Shown: positions 50,118 to 62,099 of the stretch, one piece after another
How the letters are laid out: each line of letters starts with the position of its first letter
How positions within the stretch are numbered: the stretch's first letter is position 1
The notes under the pieces: model-generated
The model's database searches: none
What the model was told of the DNA's origin: nothing
What the model saw: the letters and a program-made list of their open reading frames with translations, nothing else
Program-made: the position numbers and the translations under genes
From: Aquilaria yunnanensis
Taxonomy: Eukaryota > Streptophyta > Magnoliopsida > Malvales > Thymelaeaceae
Assembly (NCBI GenBank): GCA_039654915.1
Contig: CM077593.1
Location: 56,240,501 to 56,304,500 of the forward strand
Length of the DNA stretch: 64,000 nucleotides
Reading direction: 5' to 3'

Positions 50118-52515
50118 GGCAAAATGGTCATTTTGCACCTCAAAGGGTTAGGATGAGTCCCGAGAGTAAAAATGACATTTTCAAAAACTCAAAGCCCAAG
50201 TTAGCATTTTATACTAAGTGTATTAAATACCTAGTTACAATTTGGGGAAAGGGTAAGTTTGAAAAAAAATTAAAAATTTTGGGGAGGATGGAAGTTTTGC
50301 TTTAAAACTTGTTAGAAGGGTTGGATTTTCAATATTTTCCTCCTTTCTTTCTTACCATTTTCACTGCCTTCTCTTCCACTCCTCATCTCTTGCTCAAATC
50401 TTCATAATTTCTTCATTTCTTGGAAAAATTGGAAGGCGTCCATGGTGCCTAAGAAAGTGGTAGCTTGTTTTATGTTAGTTTTGCACCATTGGAGCTCTTG
50501 GTGGCATTTTTCCAACTTGGGCAAGGGATGTGTGTGTGGCAAGCTTTGATTCATGAATTCTTATCATCTCTTGAGCTCAATTAAGCTTGGGTTTTATTAG
50601 GTTAGTGTTAATTTAGTGCCATATGACTTGATTGTGCCTTGGAACCTAGGAAACCTTAGTGGAACCCTTGGTTTCTGGATTGATTGAAGTGTGGTACTTG
50701 ATTATTGCTACTTCAAGGTTAATTGAGGTAAGGAATTTACAATTCATGCTTGTTTCATACTATTCATAGCTTACGTGTGCTAGAATCCATGTAGATTTCT
50801 GAACGGTAATGTTTAGTGGATGGTGATGTTATGGTGGACTAGTGATGAATTCAAGCTTAGTATGGTATTATTGGGCACTAAGCGCTTGAGGAAAATGTTG
50901 TATTACGGCCTAGTGTATGTGTTTTGCAATGTTGTAGAGTGGGATGCCATCCCATACAAGTTTGGTATGCTTGGGAGACCTCCCAAGGTGCCTATTGCAC
51001 CATTTTAAGGTGTTGGGCATGGGGCCTTGACGCAACGGCACTAGTGGTGGCACTGCACCACCAAACCCATGCGCTAGCACTAGAATGGTTTGTAACATGG
51101 TGCCACGATACCAAAGGCAGTGCTAAGACTCGATAGCATTGACATACTATAGTATTTTTGCCATAACATTTTCACTTGGGTGTGCAATTAAGGCGATTCA
51201 AAAGCCCACACGAAGCTAAGAGCAAGAGTAACAACTGTAATGCTTTCTCCCAAGCCTGAATCATCCGAAGTTTGACTATTTTTTCATTTCAAGTGAAGGG
51301 ACAGCTAGGTTAATTGGCCACAATAGAGCATCATTATTTAGGTGAAGGGTTTAGTACCATTAGGAACTTAGCCGAGCCTTCACATTCAACGACCCCATGA
51401 GGGAACCCTAGTATGCCTAGGTGGGTTCTATAGAACCTAGGGATTCATAAGTCCAACCATGACAATTATCACCCACTAGGATGGACCAAGTGATGGTGGA
51501 TAACTGTATGCCTTGAATAAAGGTCAAGTTCACTTGTAGCCTAGACAATGTTACTTGAGGCACAAGTGATAACCTAGTTCACTCTAGGTAAGGTTTTGAG
51601 GTGGAAGCTTAGTACAAAAGTGACCTAGGCAAGTCTAAGGATTTGAGGTACTTTGTAGGGCTTAGTACACCTAGTGAGTTTTTTAGAACTCAAGTGAGGC
51701 ACACCCACCATGTTCACCTGTACAATAATCAAGGGAAGGTTATTTAATGAGCTTAACTCACTAGGATCTTACCAAGATGAGGCCTGGTTGCAGTGAGTTA
51801 GGGGCTAGAACTCGTTTGGCATAGGGTGACATCCATGCAAGGACTATGAAAAGGTAGGGACCCATGAGACTCAAATATATGCACATCTATTAGCCCTCAG
51901 ACTGCAAGCTCATGCAGTAGACTTTATATATTATACATTTGCGTGTGTGTGTGTACTCAAGATTAGTCTTCCAGATTCAAGTATCCCTTACTGAGAATCA
52001 TTGAATTCTCGCTCCCTTAGTCTTTGTTGTGCAGAGATGTTTTCATAAGGCCAACAACCATTAAGGGTTGTTAGGCTAAGCTCATGTTTAGGTAATGTGC
52101 TTATTTGAATCCTTGTGATTCTAGTTTTGGTTTGCTTGCAAGTTAAATGTGCTTATTTGAATCCTTGTGATTCTAGTTTTGGTTTACTTGCTAGTTAAGT
52201 TATGGTGCTAACTACAGTTATTTCTTTAGGTGACAAAGGCTAGTAAAGCACAAAGGCTGGCTTTGAAGCTTGCCACCGGGAGTTGTTCTAAGGAAGGTGT
52301 CTAGTTATGGATGTCAGAAGTGTAGTTCAGTGTATAGTTTGCATACACTAGTTTGCCTCCAATGTTCATGAATAAGTAGTGTACTCTAGAGTTGCTCTTT
52401 GGTGCAAGCATAGTCTACTTCTATATGGTTGCTTGCACCTTCTTTATTGTGTGTAGTTAAATCCACTCTTATTTTATCTATTTTGATTGCTTTGTAACTT
52501 TATTTATATGAAAGG

Positions 52516-53119
52516 CCCTAGGTAGCCTAGGATAGCCTACCATACAAAGTTAAGGTATCTAGCCATACAAAGTTGTGTTGGACTACAAACCTTAAACCTT
52601 GCAAATGAAGCAAAACTAGTCAAGCTATATTTTGAATACACGGTTTTAACACTCCTCCACACAAAATCCATGTGGCATATGTCCCATATGTTCCAAACTT
52701 ATTCCTTAGCTAAATAACATGTAGGAAACTTATACTAACTAAGAAAAACAAACACAATCACTCAGGCATAAAAAAAATGCCTAGGCAAGGCTCCAATGAG
52801 GCTCTTTGGTGCACACCTGGAGCTTCCTAGGGTCTTGGCTTTGGCCTTCATGCTCCAGCCACTTTCTCTTGCTTTCTTTAGGTTGAATCTTCATAATATT
52901 GAGTGATTTGAAGAGTTTTGGCTCTTGTACATGTAAAAGTTGGCCACATGTTGAAATGGTGTGGGAGCTCTCCAAGTAAGCCTCCAAGTGCTCCAAAATG
53001 ATGGCTCAAAGTGCTTCCTCAGTCTTCTTAGCTCTTTTCCATGTGAGAGATCCTGTGCGTATCTTCAATGGGTCCTTAGAGGTTCTAGAAGCCTCTAATC
53101 TTCATGGTCCTTTACCATC
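52516..53119. other. Unassigned sequence between element A and gypsy C
   Basis: It begins with two copies of the wording ACCATACAAAGTT / GCCATACAAAGTT (about 52538-52573). It probably includes the 3' untranslated end of gypsy C on the minus strand. The 71-codon open frame at 52781-52996 shows no domain. Confidence 0.4.
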
Positions 53120-56100
53120 TCACTCTTCGTCAAAGTGATTTATCCTCGAATCATCACCTATATCAAAGAAAGATAGGCCAAAAACATTGAAAGTTGCACT
53201 CACATTGTGCTCACTTCTTAAGTCAAATTTGTAGCGATTGTCATTGATCTTTTCTAGCACTTGGAAAGGTCCATCTCTTTAAGGTTGAATCTTTAACTTT
53301 CTTTGAGTAGGGAACCTCTCTTTCCTCATACGAACCCAAACCAAATCTCCTGGCTCAAATGTCACTCTCTTTCTTCTTTTGTTGGGTTGTGTTGCATATT
53401 GTTAAGTTTTTTTCTCAATTTGTAGCCTTACTTTCTCATTCAAAACCTTGACCATCTCAACCTTTTTAGCTTCATCTACACTAGCAATATCACTTAATGG
53501 TAGAGGCATTAAATCCATAAGGGTTAGTGAGTTAAAACCATATACAACTTCAAAAGGTACAAAAAAATTGTGGTTTTATGCACAACCTTATTATAAGCAA
53601 ACTAAACATAAGGTAAAACTTCCTCCCAATTTTTCAAATTCTTTTGAATGATGGTCCTCAATATAATGATCAAAGTCCTATTAGTTATGCCAGTTTGACT
53701 ATCTGTTTATGGATGACAAGTTGTAGGGAATATGAGCTTGGTACCTAACTTGTGCCACAAAACTCTCCAAAAGTGACTAAGGAACTTTACATCTCGGTCA
53801 CTAATAATGGTCCTTGGAAGTCCATGCAATCTCACAACATTTTTGAAGAATAGATTGGCAATGTGCACAGCATCATTTATCTTGTGACAATGAACAAAAT
53901 GAGCCATCTTTGAGAATTTATCCGCAGTCACAAAAATAAAGTATTTCCCATTCTTTGTTCTAGGAAGTCCTACAACAAAGTCCATAGAAAGGTCATTCCT
54001 AAGCTAAGAAGAAATTGGTAAAGGAGTGTAAAGACCATAAGAATTTTTTTTAGACTTAGCCCTTTTACACTCAAGACAACTAGCACAAAATTTCTCAACA
54101 TCTCTTTCCATCGTTAGCCAAAAGAAATTTTCCTTGAGCACACTTAAGGTTTTCTCAACCCTAAAGCCTTCCATTAAGCCTCTTCTATGGGCCTCTTGAA
54201 CCAACAAAGTTCTTAAAGAAAACTTAGTTATACACAACTTATTTTGCTTAAAAAGAAAACCATCAACTCTATAGTATCTTTCAAAACCTGAATGTGCACA
54301 CTTAGCATAGACCTCACCAAAGTTAGAATCACCTTTATATAAGTCATTTAAATACTCAAATCTTAAGATTTTAGCATCTAAAGAAGAAAGAACATACCAC
54401 CTTGACAATGCATCGGTATGGAAGGGTCTCAATGAACTTTACCCACCTTACATGCCTTCTATTAAGTTTTCCTTGGCCTTTCAAGTGTTTCAAGGATTGA
54501 TGGTCTGTATGGATGATGAACTTTTTCAGCCATAAGTAATGTTGCCAAGTTTCAAGTACTCTCACCAAGGCATACAACTCTTCGTCATAAATTTGTTAGT
54601 TTAAGGCTGCTCCACTTAGTTTCTCACTAAAGTAAGATATGGGTTGACCTTCGCACATCAAAATAGCACCAAATACCATGTCCATATGCATCAAATTCAA
54701 TCTCAAAGTTCTTAGAAAAATCAAGAAAAACTAAAATAGGTGCAGTGCTTAATGGTTCAAAAGGCATCTTCTTGTGTTTTTTCCCACTTAAAGCCTCTAT
54801 TCTTCTTTACCACTTCATTCAAAGGTGCAACAATACTTGAAAAGTTCTTCACAAACCTTCTATAGAAACTAACAAGTTCATGGAAAGATCTCACCTCAAA
54901 ACAGGCATAGGAGTTGGCCACTCTTTTATGGCCTTTACCTTTTCTTGATCAACCTCCACACCTTTTGAGATCACAACAAAGCCAAGGTGTATAACAGGGT
55001 TAGTAAGAAAAGAAAACTTTTTAAGGTTGGCATACAACTTTTATGCCCTTAATGTCTCTAACACATTCTTTAGATGCTTAACATGGTCATGCAAACTCTT
55101 ACTATACACTAGAATGTCATCAAAGTAAACCACAACATACTTACCAATGAAGTCCCTTAAAACATGATTCATGAGTCTCATGAAAGTGCTAGGAGAATTA
55201 GATAAGCCAAATGGCATGGCTAACCACTCATATAAGCTAAATTTAGTTTTGAGTGCAGTCTTCCACTCATCCCCCTCTTTCATCATAATTTGATAGTATC
55301 CACTCTTAAGATCAATCTTAGAAAAGATAGTAGAACCATGCAACTCATCAAGCATATTATCTAGTCTAGGAATGAGATGCCTATACTTCACAATGATTTT
55401 GTTGACTAGCCTACAATCCATGTGCATCCTCTGAGTACCATCTTCCTTAGGCACCATGATCACAGGCACAGCACAAGGACTTAAGCTTTCTTTTACATAG
55501 CCCCTGGACATTAAGTCTTCAACTTGCCTTTGTATCTCCTTAGTCTCCTTGGGTTACTTCTATAGGCAGGCTTGTTTCGAATGAAAGCTCCTAGAATGAG
55601 ATTAATTTGATGCTCAATGCCTCTTAAGAATGGTAGTCCTCTTGGCTCCTTGGGAAACATATCTTCAAATTCCTTCAACAAAGAAACAATAACACTAGGA
55701 AGCTTATTAGTTTGGTCACTAGAAAGAGAAAGATTTTTTGTAAAGTAAAAAAAGCACTGGCTTTTGTACTTTAAGGGCTTTCCTCTTATCGCTCATCTTT
55801 ATTATTAAGCTCTCTTTTCTTCTCTCAACTTTCCTTTCTTTGATTTTACCCCAGGAACTCTCAACATTCTTCTCCCCTCAAGGTCACTCACCTCACACCT
55901 CTTTTTAATCTCTTACTTTCCCCTCTTCAATCAGTCCCTCATCTCTCTTTTTCCTCCCATTGACTTTTCTCTCAACCTCACCATGCATCTTTCTTTGATC
56001 CTTCATAACTTGTTGTGGTGTAAATGGGGCCAACGTGATGGTCTTCTACTTGAACTTGAATGGGTATCTATTCCTAAAACCATCATGGATCACCCTTCTA

Positions 56101-57612
56101 TCATATTGTCATGGTCTTCCTAGAAGAATGTGACTTGCTTTGTTATCTTCATATCTCCCAATTTTGAAGGCTACCATGACTTGCTTTGTTCTCTTCACCT
56201 TATCTTCATTGTTGAGCCATTGGAGCTTGTACGGCCTCAAGTGCTTTATGGTAGGGAGCTGCAACTTTTCAACCAAAGTAGTACTAGCAACATTAGTATA
56301 ACTTCCACCATCAATAATCATACTACATACCTTACCTCTAATGTAACACCTTGTGTGAAAGATGTTCTCCTTTTTAGCATCATCCTCTTTGACTTGCATA
56401 TTCAATGTTCTTCTAGCCATAAGGGTAACTTCTTCTTCTACATACTCTACATTCAAATCATCCCCCATAGTAGGCTCAAGCTCTTCAAGGTCACTCTCAT
56501 CTATGAGTACCTCTCCAAAGTCATTTAACACCAGGGTCCTTTGATTGACACATTCTTTTGCAAAGTGCCCCTTGCCTCTATACTCGAAGCAATCTATATC
56601 TCAGCTCCCCATAGGATGATGTTGGAAGCTCCTTCCTTAGTTCTTGGGAGATTGCCTTTGAAAGGTGCTTCAGCCCTACTCTTGATGCCCCCTTCCAAGG
56701 CTCGTCCTTCTTCACTTCATGGTTCCATCCTTGCCTCAGAGTTAGGGATTGGTTTTAGAGCACATCTTACTATCCTTCTCTTCTTGAGTTGCTTCTCCAC
56801 TTTGATGGCAGTATGCAGCATGTCTTCTAGCTCCACACATGGTTACAACTCAACAATGTTGGCTATGTCAAGGTTTATGCCATGCAAGAACCCTCCCATG
56901 GTTATTTCTTCATCCTCCTCTACATTAGCCCTCACTAAGGTCACCTTTAAGTGTTTAAAATAATTCTCCATAAATCTTGAGCCTAAAGTCAACCTTTTTA
57001 GCCTTTGATGTAACTCTCTTTGATATAAGCTAGGCGCAGACTTCCTCCTCATCATGATATTTATTTCATTCCATTTTTCTATGGGCTCATCATGGTTTCT
57101 TTACCTTAAATTCACAACTTGGGTCTACCAATCAAAAGCATAATGAGTGAACTCTAAAGCGGCAATCTTTACCTTCTTATCCTTAAGATATGCATAACAC
57201 TCAAAGATCATCTTCACTTTGGCCACCCATTCAAGGATTACCTCTATTCACTCCTCCCCTTAAATAGTGGAATTTGTAACTTGATAGCATTAAGGTTGGG
57301 GTCTTCCCTTAGTTGCTCTCCCAGGGGTCTTCTAGGTGGTGGTGATGGCGGCAAGCTGTCATGGTCATTATCTTCATAGGCAATAACTTCATGACTTGTG
57401 GACGAATCCTTTCTCAAGGGTACTTTAGGTAGGTAACCTAGGATGCCTTTTTGTAGTGCTTTGGAAGCATCTTGCTCAAGCCTTTTGTTTGACTCCTTTG
57501 GTCTCTCCATTCTCTCTATCATGGATTGGAATTTTTAGCTTAGGTCAAGTATGGCTTGCATTATGGGTGTCTCTATCTCATCCTTCATGTCTTGGCTTAC
57601 TTCATTGGACAT
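53120..57612 (-). pseudogene. Gypsy C gag-pol, CRM-like chromovirus, degenerate
   Basis: Reading the minus strand from an ATG at 57612: gag (segment ENYFKHLKVTLVRANVEED near 56900-57000), a zinc knuckle near 56553-56594 whose second Cys is Tyr, protease with DGGS near 56300, RT (ESLSPCAVPV near 55490, YFDDILVYSK near 55110), RNase H ([10 protein letters not shown] near 54500), integrase zinc site (54050-54250), integrase core ([15 protein letters not shown] and SDRDVKFL at 53707-53985), and a C-terminal FEPGDLVWVRMRKERF segment near 53350, ending TGA at 53120-53122. Many stops and frameshifts. The IDGGS protease and the HLIPRLDNMLDELHG RT wording recall CRM-type chromoviruses; that lineage call is from memory of the family and needs a tree. 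Confidence 0.85.
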
Positions 57613-59697
57613 AGTATCAGAAATAAAAAATCCTCACAAACACTATTTTCTCTCAAATGTGTTAGCGGTAAGTTGCTCAAATAATCAAAACACTCAAGTT
57701 CTAAATCAACATACTTAAAGTACACAAGCACTTTAAATCCTTCAAAACCTTTCAAAAAAAACCCTCCTTGAAAGAAAACAATAAGTTCAAAAAAAATTTA
57801 GAAGAATAAAGTAGGTAAGAATATGATGCTCTTCCAATAGAAGATTGGTAAGTGCCATTTTATATGGTCAAAATTGTTGACTTATTGGAAAATTTGAGTG
57901 TCTTTTTCTATGTCACCACACCACATTTGCTACCATTTCTTACCTTGGACTTTTCAATTTGTAGGGAGGAGAAGGAAACTAAACCATCAGATCAGTTCGA
58001 AAGCGAGTGGAGGTAAAAAAATGAAAAGTTTGGATGAGTAGTTCATTGGGGCTGTGGCCCCAATGCTGCTACAGCCTCATAGTGCAATGATTCTATAAAT
58101 TGGCCTTGAGCCTTGGGCACTGCAGAACCAGTGCCTTTCGTGTTTTGGTCGTGGTAGTGCCCAAATGGCCTTTTCTGGCACCCCAGTGCCCTACACCTGG
58201 ATGAAAATGGTCCCCCACCTCCAATTTGAGTTTAAGCATCCTATTCACTAATAGATTTGATCCAAATGTGTAGGTGAATGAAAGAGACACCTCCAAGACT
58301 TAGAAAAATCTGGAACCAAGCTTAGAGACATTCATTATTCTTTCTCTTCTCAAGTTAAAGCTAGGTTTTCTTCTTCCTCTCTTCTCTCAACTTTCATCAT
58401 CTTGTGGAGGCATTTTTGGAGAGTTTCTTTGAGGCTTGGAGCTCTTGAGGATTTCTTGAAGACTTGAGGAGTCAAGCTCATTTAGTCCACTTTGGTTCCT
58501 TCTTTCCTTTTCCTTGTAGCTAGACATGGATGTTGTTTTGTGTATTTTCATATTTATGCTTAGTTTGATTATGGAGTAGTTTTCTATACACTTTCTATGA
58601 TTGTAGCTACTTGAATTGGTTATGTTGGTTGGATTAATGGCTATTTATCTTTGATTTTCCTCCTTTTCTTGTTTACTCTTCTCCTTCAGCTCATTGTTGT
58701 GTTGATTGATTAAGGGCCCTAATCAATTTCACCTTAGATTTCTTTTAAACTCTTGGAAAGATTAAAAGGAATTGAAATTAGGAAAAGACTATAGTGGTTA
58801 TAAGCTTGTCGGGAGACTAGTTTAGGACACTTGATGAAGGTAAATTGAACTTGTAATGGCCCTCTTAAACTAGTAATTCGGATAAGAGTCCATTCTAGTG
58901 TAAGCTTAGGAGAGTGACCCTTTCACTTAGGTGAGTAAGGGCCCAATTAGTTAGCTTCACCAACAAGTAGGAAAACCAAACCATCAGCCTTAATTCACTA
59001 GCTAACCAAGTCAAATAGAGAAAATCATAGGCAGTATGTTTTGTTAATTCACTAGAAAACCCCTAATTTGCATTGTGTTTGTCGTTCTTGTTTAGTAGTA
59101 ATTTAAGTAGAGTTGTAAACTTAGTTATTTTCATATTGAGTAAATCATCAATTGTTATTTGCTTAGCTAAAATAAGTCCTAAGGTAGTGGTAATTTGGAA
59201 ACAATACAAATCAATCCTTGTCAAAATGATACTTTTTCTTACCCAACTTTAAATGTCCACCGTGTGCTTGCAGTTAGGGTTTAAAACATACAAAAATTGA
59301 AAAAATAGGAGAGATAAAATTGGGGTTTTCAGAATTAGGGTTTTAGCCAAATTAGGGTTTTGGTTGAAACAAAAGCTTTCTTGCTTTTCAAAGATTTTTT
59401 AACCATTTTGTTTATGTGGTATTTTGTTCATTTCCTTACTAGATTAAGCTTTCAAAACTACAAAACAACTTCTTGCTGCAAAAGAAAATGAAAGGAATCA
59501 AGACTTGCAACATGAGAAAGGATATAACATGTATTGAAGGAAATTAACTTGATGAACAAGACTGTAATTTAAACAAAATGAAAACAAAATATGTTAGTAT
59601 TTTTTATTCATATTTTGGATGCAAAATACACAAGGGATAACGAATGGTAGCAACACATGGATAAACTTGAATAAAGAATAACAACGAAGGCTCAAGT
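57613..59697. other. Unclassified AT-rich region upstream of gypsy C
   Basis: About 2.1 kb without a supported gene. If gypsy C is complete on this side, its leader and 5' LTR should be here, but I find no PBS on the minus strand. A near-perfect hairpin lies at 58044-58065 (9-bp arms CATTGGGGC/GCCCCAATG, loop TGTG). The part from about 58500 to 59270 has the style of a plant gypsy LTR or leader, but I could not define ends. Confidence 0.45.
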
Positions 59698-60446
59698 TGT
59701 TAGTGTTGTGCCCAAAAGCCAATCATGAGATCATTATATTTTTGCACATTGAGTCATGATATTTTATTAAGGCATTAATCCAGCAATTATGTTTGTTGTT
59801 CAGTTTCTGCGTAACGTGATAAACATAATTGTAACCCTAGAATAATGATATTCTTAAACGTCCCTAATCTAGTATTATTGTGGATCGGGTTGCAATAATA
59901 CATAATGACTAGCATATGTGGAGACTAATATGAGATATATAGTCTACATATGGGTACAAGTTGGAGAACTTGTGTACTACACCGACCCACCAAGCTAAGA
60001 TCATCAAGGTTCCCTAAATGTGAGTCACATCCTTTGGTACTTTCCTTTGTTACTCGTAACTGACTGAACTTGAAGGAGGTCATTAGGTATGTTACATATC
60101 ATGCGGAGGGATTTGTATGATCAAGATGGGATTTCTCCCTCCTACGTAACGCGAGTGATATCTTCGGGCCCCTTGATAGAGTGAGACTTAGAAAATGCAT
60201 GGCCATGCTCGGATGATTTGATATACGATATCAATGTCATCAGTTTAAGTTGGTTTACTCGGTAATCAAGAAACCAAAGATTGGGCTATACGAAAGTGAC
60301 ACATTCCATGTCTCGTGCTTAGTCTAGATATCTTGGACAAAGGGACAATGGCATATATCGGTGATGATCATAAAGGTTTAGTCGAATCACTGACAATCTT
60401 GTCACTTGGGTATCAATGTTGTGTTGCTAGGCACCGCTCATTGCTT

Positions 60447-60470
60447 ATGATCATAAATATTTATGATCAT
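60447..60470. repeat. Perfect 24-bp palindrome in copia-5 LTR
   Basis: ATGATCATAAAT followed directly by ATTTATGATCAT. Other copia LTRs have the same arms separated by a 3-base GTG loop, so exactly the loop is missing here. Confidence 0.92.
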
Positions 60471-60673
60471 TGTCAACGTGGTAAGAGCCTATTAGGTCAC
60501 ACACATAGAGCTATTTGGATCATTAGAGTGCATGGGCTAATTATTTGGGTTATGGTTTCACTTTAATTTCGTATTAATAATGGGCCCAATAGTTGAGCCA
60601 TTTTTAAGCCCGAAATTAAAGCCTAATTGGATTAGGGCTTTGAAACCCATTAGGCCTGGAAGTTGAGTCTCAC

Positions 60674-60681
60674 TATAAATA
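60674..60681 (+). promoter_or_regulatory. TATA box of copia-5 5' LTR
   Basis: TATAAATA in the conserved context CTCACTATAAATAC. Confidence 0.7.
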
Positions 60682-61035
60682 CAACTTTTAGTGAGAAATT
60701 CACAAGTCTTCTTGCCCTAGCCTCCCAAAAGGACAGCCACACTCTTCTCCTCCAATTCTTTGGAGGACGCAAGCTAGCATTGCGAGCGCAAGAAAAATGC
60801 ATCTGCCGGGATGTGGTGGAAGCGTGGTGATCCCGATAGGCTCGTGTTGATACCATAAAGAGCTTGAACACGTCAACTGTTCAGGTTTTGCAGTTCGACT
60901 CTACAGTTGAGAGAGAGATCTCAACAAAAAATTAGGTATGGAAATTTTTGAACACCCGGTTTACCCCGTTTCACTTTGATCCTGGAGGGTTTCGAGTAAA
61001 TTCGGCTGTGCTGTTTGGCTCCCGAAACCCAACAG

Positions 61036-61047
61036 TGGTATCAGAGC
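61036..61047 (+). other. copia-5 primer-binding site
   Basis: TGGTATCAGAGC, unmutated, one base after the LTR; initiator-Met tRNA type. Confidence 0.92.
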
Positions 61048-61410
61048 TACTGGTGAAACCCTAAATCGGGAATGGATGTTGAATCGCACAATGTTATGTG
61101 TTCGGTTGCTTTCGGCCATGATTAATTAGATTGATTCATGATACATGAAATCAGAACTCGTAATGAACATATGACATATATGATGAAATGACACTAATTG
61201 GTTAATGAGATTAACCCAAAATTGATAGGTATGAGATACCTATATGGATTAGGATTCTTGCAATAGTTGCAAAAACCCTAGCTTGGTTTAGATTCGGCCT
61301 ATTCGGGCACCGAAAGTAAGGTATTTTTGGTGGCTCGAATGGAGGGGTCTCGGGTGCCTGCTTGCTCAAAATTGAAGATCCCGGGTAAAGCAATTGTAAG
61401 ACAATTTTTT

Positions 61411-61520
61411 GCGCCGGGGGGGGGGGTTGCCCCCATCGCAACCCCCTGCAAGGGCGGCCTCCCTTCACCTCGTCCGCTGACCGATCAGCGGAACCACTGC
61501 CTGCTGACCGGCCAACGGGA
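61411..61520 (+). other. GC-rich, structured segment in copia-5 leader
   Basis: An 11-base G run (61416-61426), then C-rich and G-rich blocks and an inverted repeat CCGCTGA/TCAGCGG with a 4-base loop (61474-61491), and a partial second copy CTGCTGACCGGCC. The composition is strikingly unlike the AT-rich surroundings. The older copies keep only the CpG-poor remains of the last part. Confidence 0.65.
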
Positions 61521-62099
61521 CCGCCGTATGAAAAGTACCACATAAATAAAAAATGGTTAATCAACTCATGAAAATTTGCATGCATTTGTTGAATGAGATT
61601 TCAAATGTTTTGCTGATTGATGGTTGTAGCATGGTGCATGGTTATAGCCCTTGATTGGTTGTACTTGTAAATACGGCCTGCGAGTCATGCCTTCTCATGT
61701 TACTCTCATTGTACATTCTCTTCTCACCTTACTCCCCTCGAATGTAACTCGAGGTTTCTATTATTGATGTAATGGTACATTATGGGATCATCCAAGGTGG
61801 TACGTCCAAGGAGGTGACAACAAAAGGGCAACCAAGAAAGGAAGAGAAGGAGCTTGTGAAGACCCTTTTCTTTTCTTAGGCTTTTATGATATTCTCATTG
61901 GGTTGAGAATATTGCATAGTTTGGGCTATAACCATGACACGTTTACTTTCTTGTAAGCATGAGATGCATGTTTTATATTTCTATGTGATGCATGTATAAG
62001 ACAACCGAAGATAACAAGTTGGTGAGATCAAAAGAAAAATCCCTAAAACCAATATTAAGTCATTAAATGTGATGTCTTCCAAATGTTGGCACTCGTCAA

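Larger units (their letters stand above)
22073..52515 (+). mobile_element. Element A: large gypsy-like element with noncoding interior, host of nested insertions
   Basis: The 5' LTR (22073-25071) and 3' LTR (47531-52515) are homologous end to end, and the 3' copy lacks its tail. A PBS follows the first and a purine-rich PPT precedes the second, so this is one element. Subtracting nested insertions leaves about 4.0 kb of interior (25072-28880, 36563-36736, 47469-47530) without a recognisable gag or pol domain. This fits a LARD-like non-autonomous derivative or a very decayed autonomous element. It inserted into a gypsy fragment on its left; the right end is truncated. Confidence 0.8.
47531..52515 (+). 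repeat. Element A 3' LTR, tail missing (with nested B-like solo LTR)
   Basis: Starts TGTTATAGCC and follows the 5' LTR block by block until about 52515, where similarity to 24860 stops. About 2549 bp remain after removing the nested LTR. The final 200 bp or so of the LTR are absent, so the right TSD cannot be read. A short (GT)n run lies near 51940-51953. Confidence 0.8.
59698..61034 (+). repeat. copia-5 5' LTR
   Basis: 1337 bp, TGTTAG...CCAACA. It is shorter than the 1416-bp norm because about 78 bp are missing at 59994 (CCACCA joined to AGCTAAGATCATC) and the hairpin loop is lost at 60458/60459. Confidence 0.92.
59698..62099 (+). mobile_element. copia-5: 5' LTR, PBS and leader
   Basis: Complete 5' LTR followed by a canonical PBS and about 1.05 kb of leader, cut at 62100 by another copia LTR within the part that reads GTTGGCACTCGTCAA. 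Gag-pol would follow beyond the window. The leader holds an unusual GC-rich segment (about 61411-61520) and only one copy of the 25-bp unit that copia-3 and copia-4 have twice. Confidence 0.88.

Noticed and set aside
52781..52996. 71-codon minus-strand frame beyond the end of gypsy C pol
   Set aside because: No recognisable domain and lies after the pol stop; kept only as part of an unassigned interval.
56130..56528. 132-codon open frame on the + strand
   Set aside because: It is the opposite strand of the gypsy C protease/gag region, whose minus-strand translation has the DGGS motif and clear family wording.
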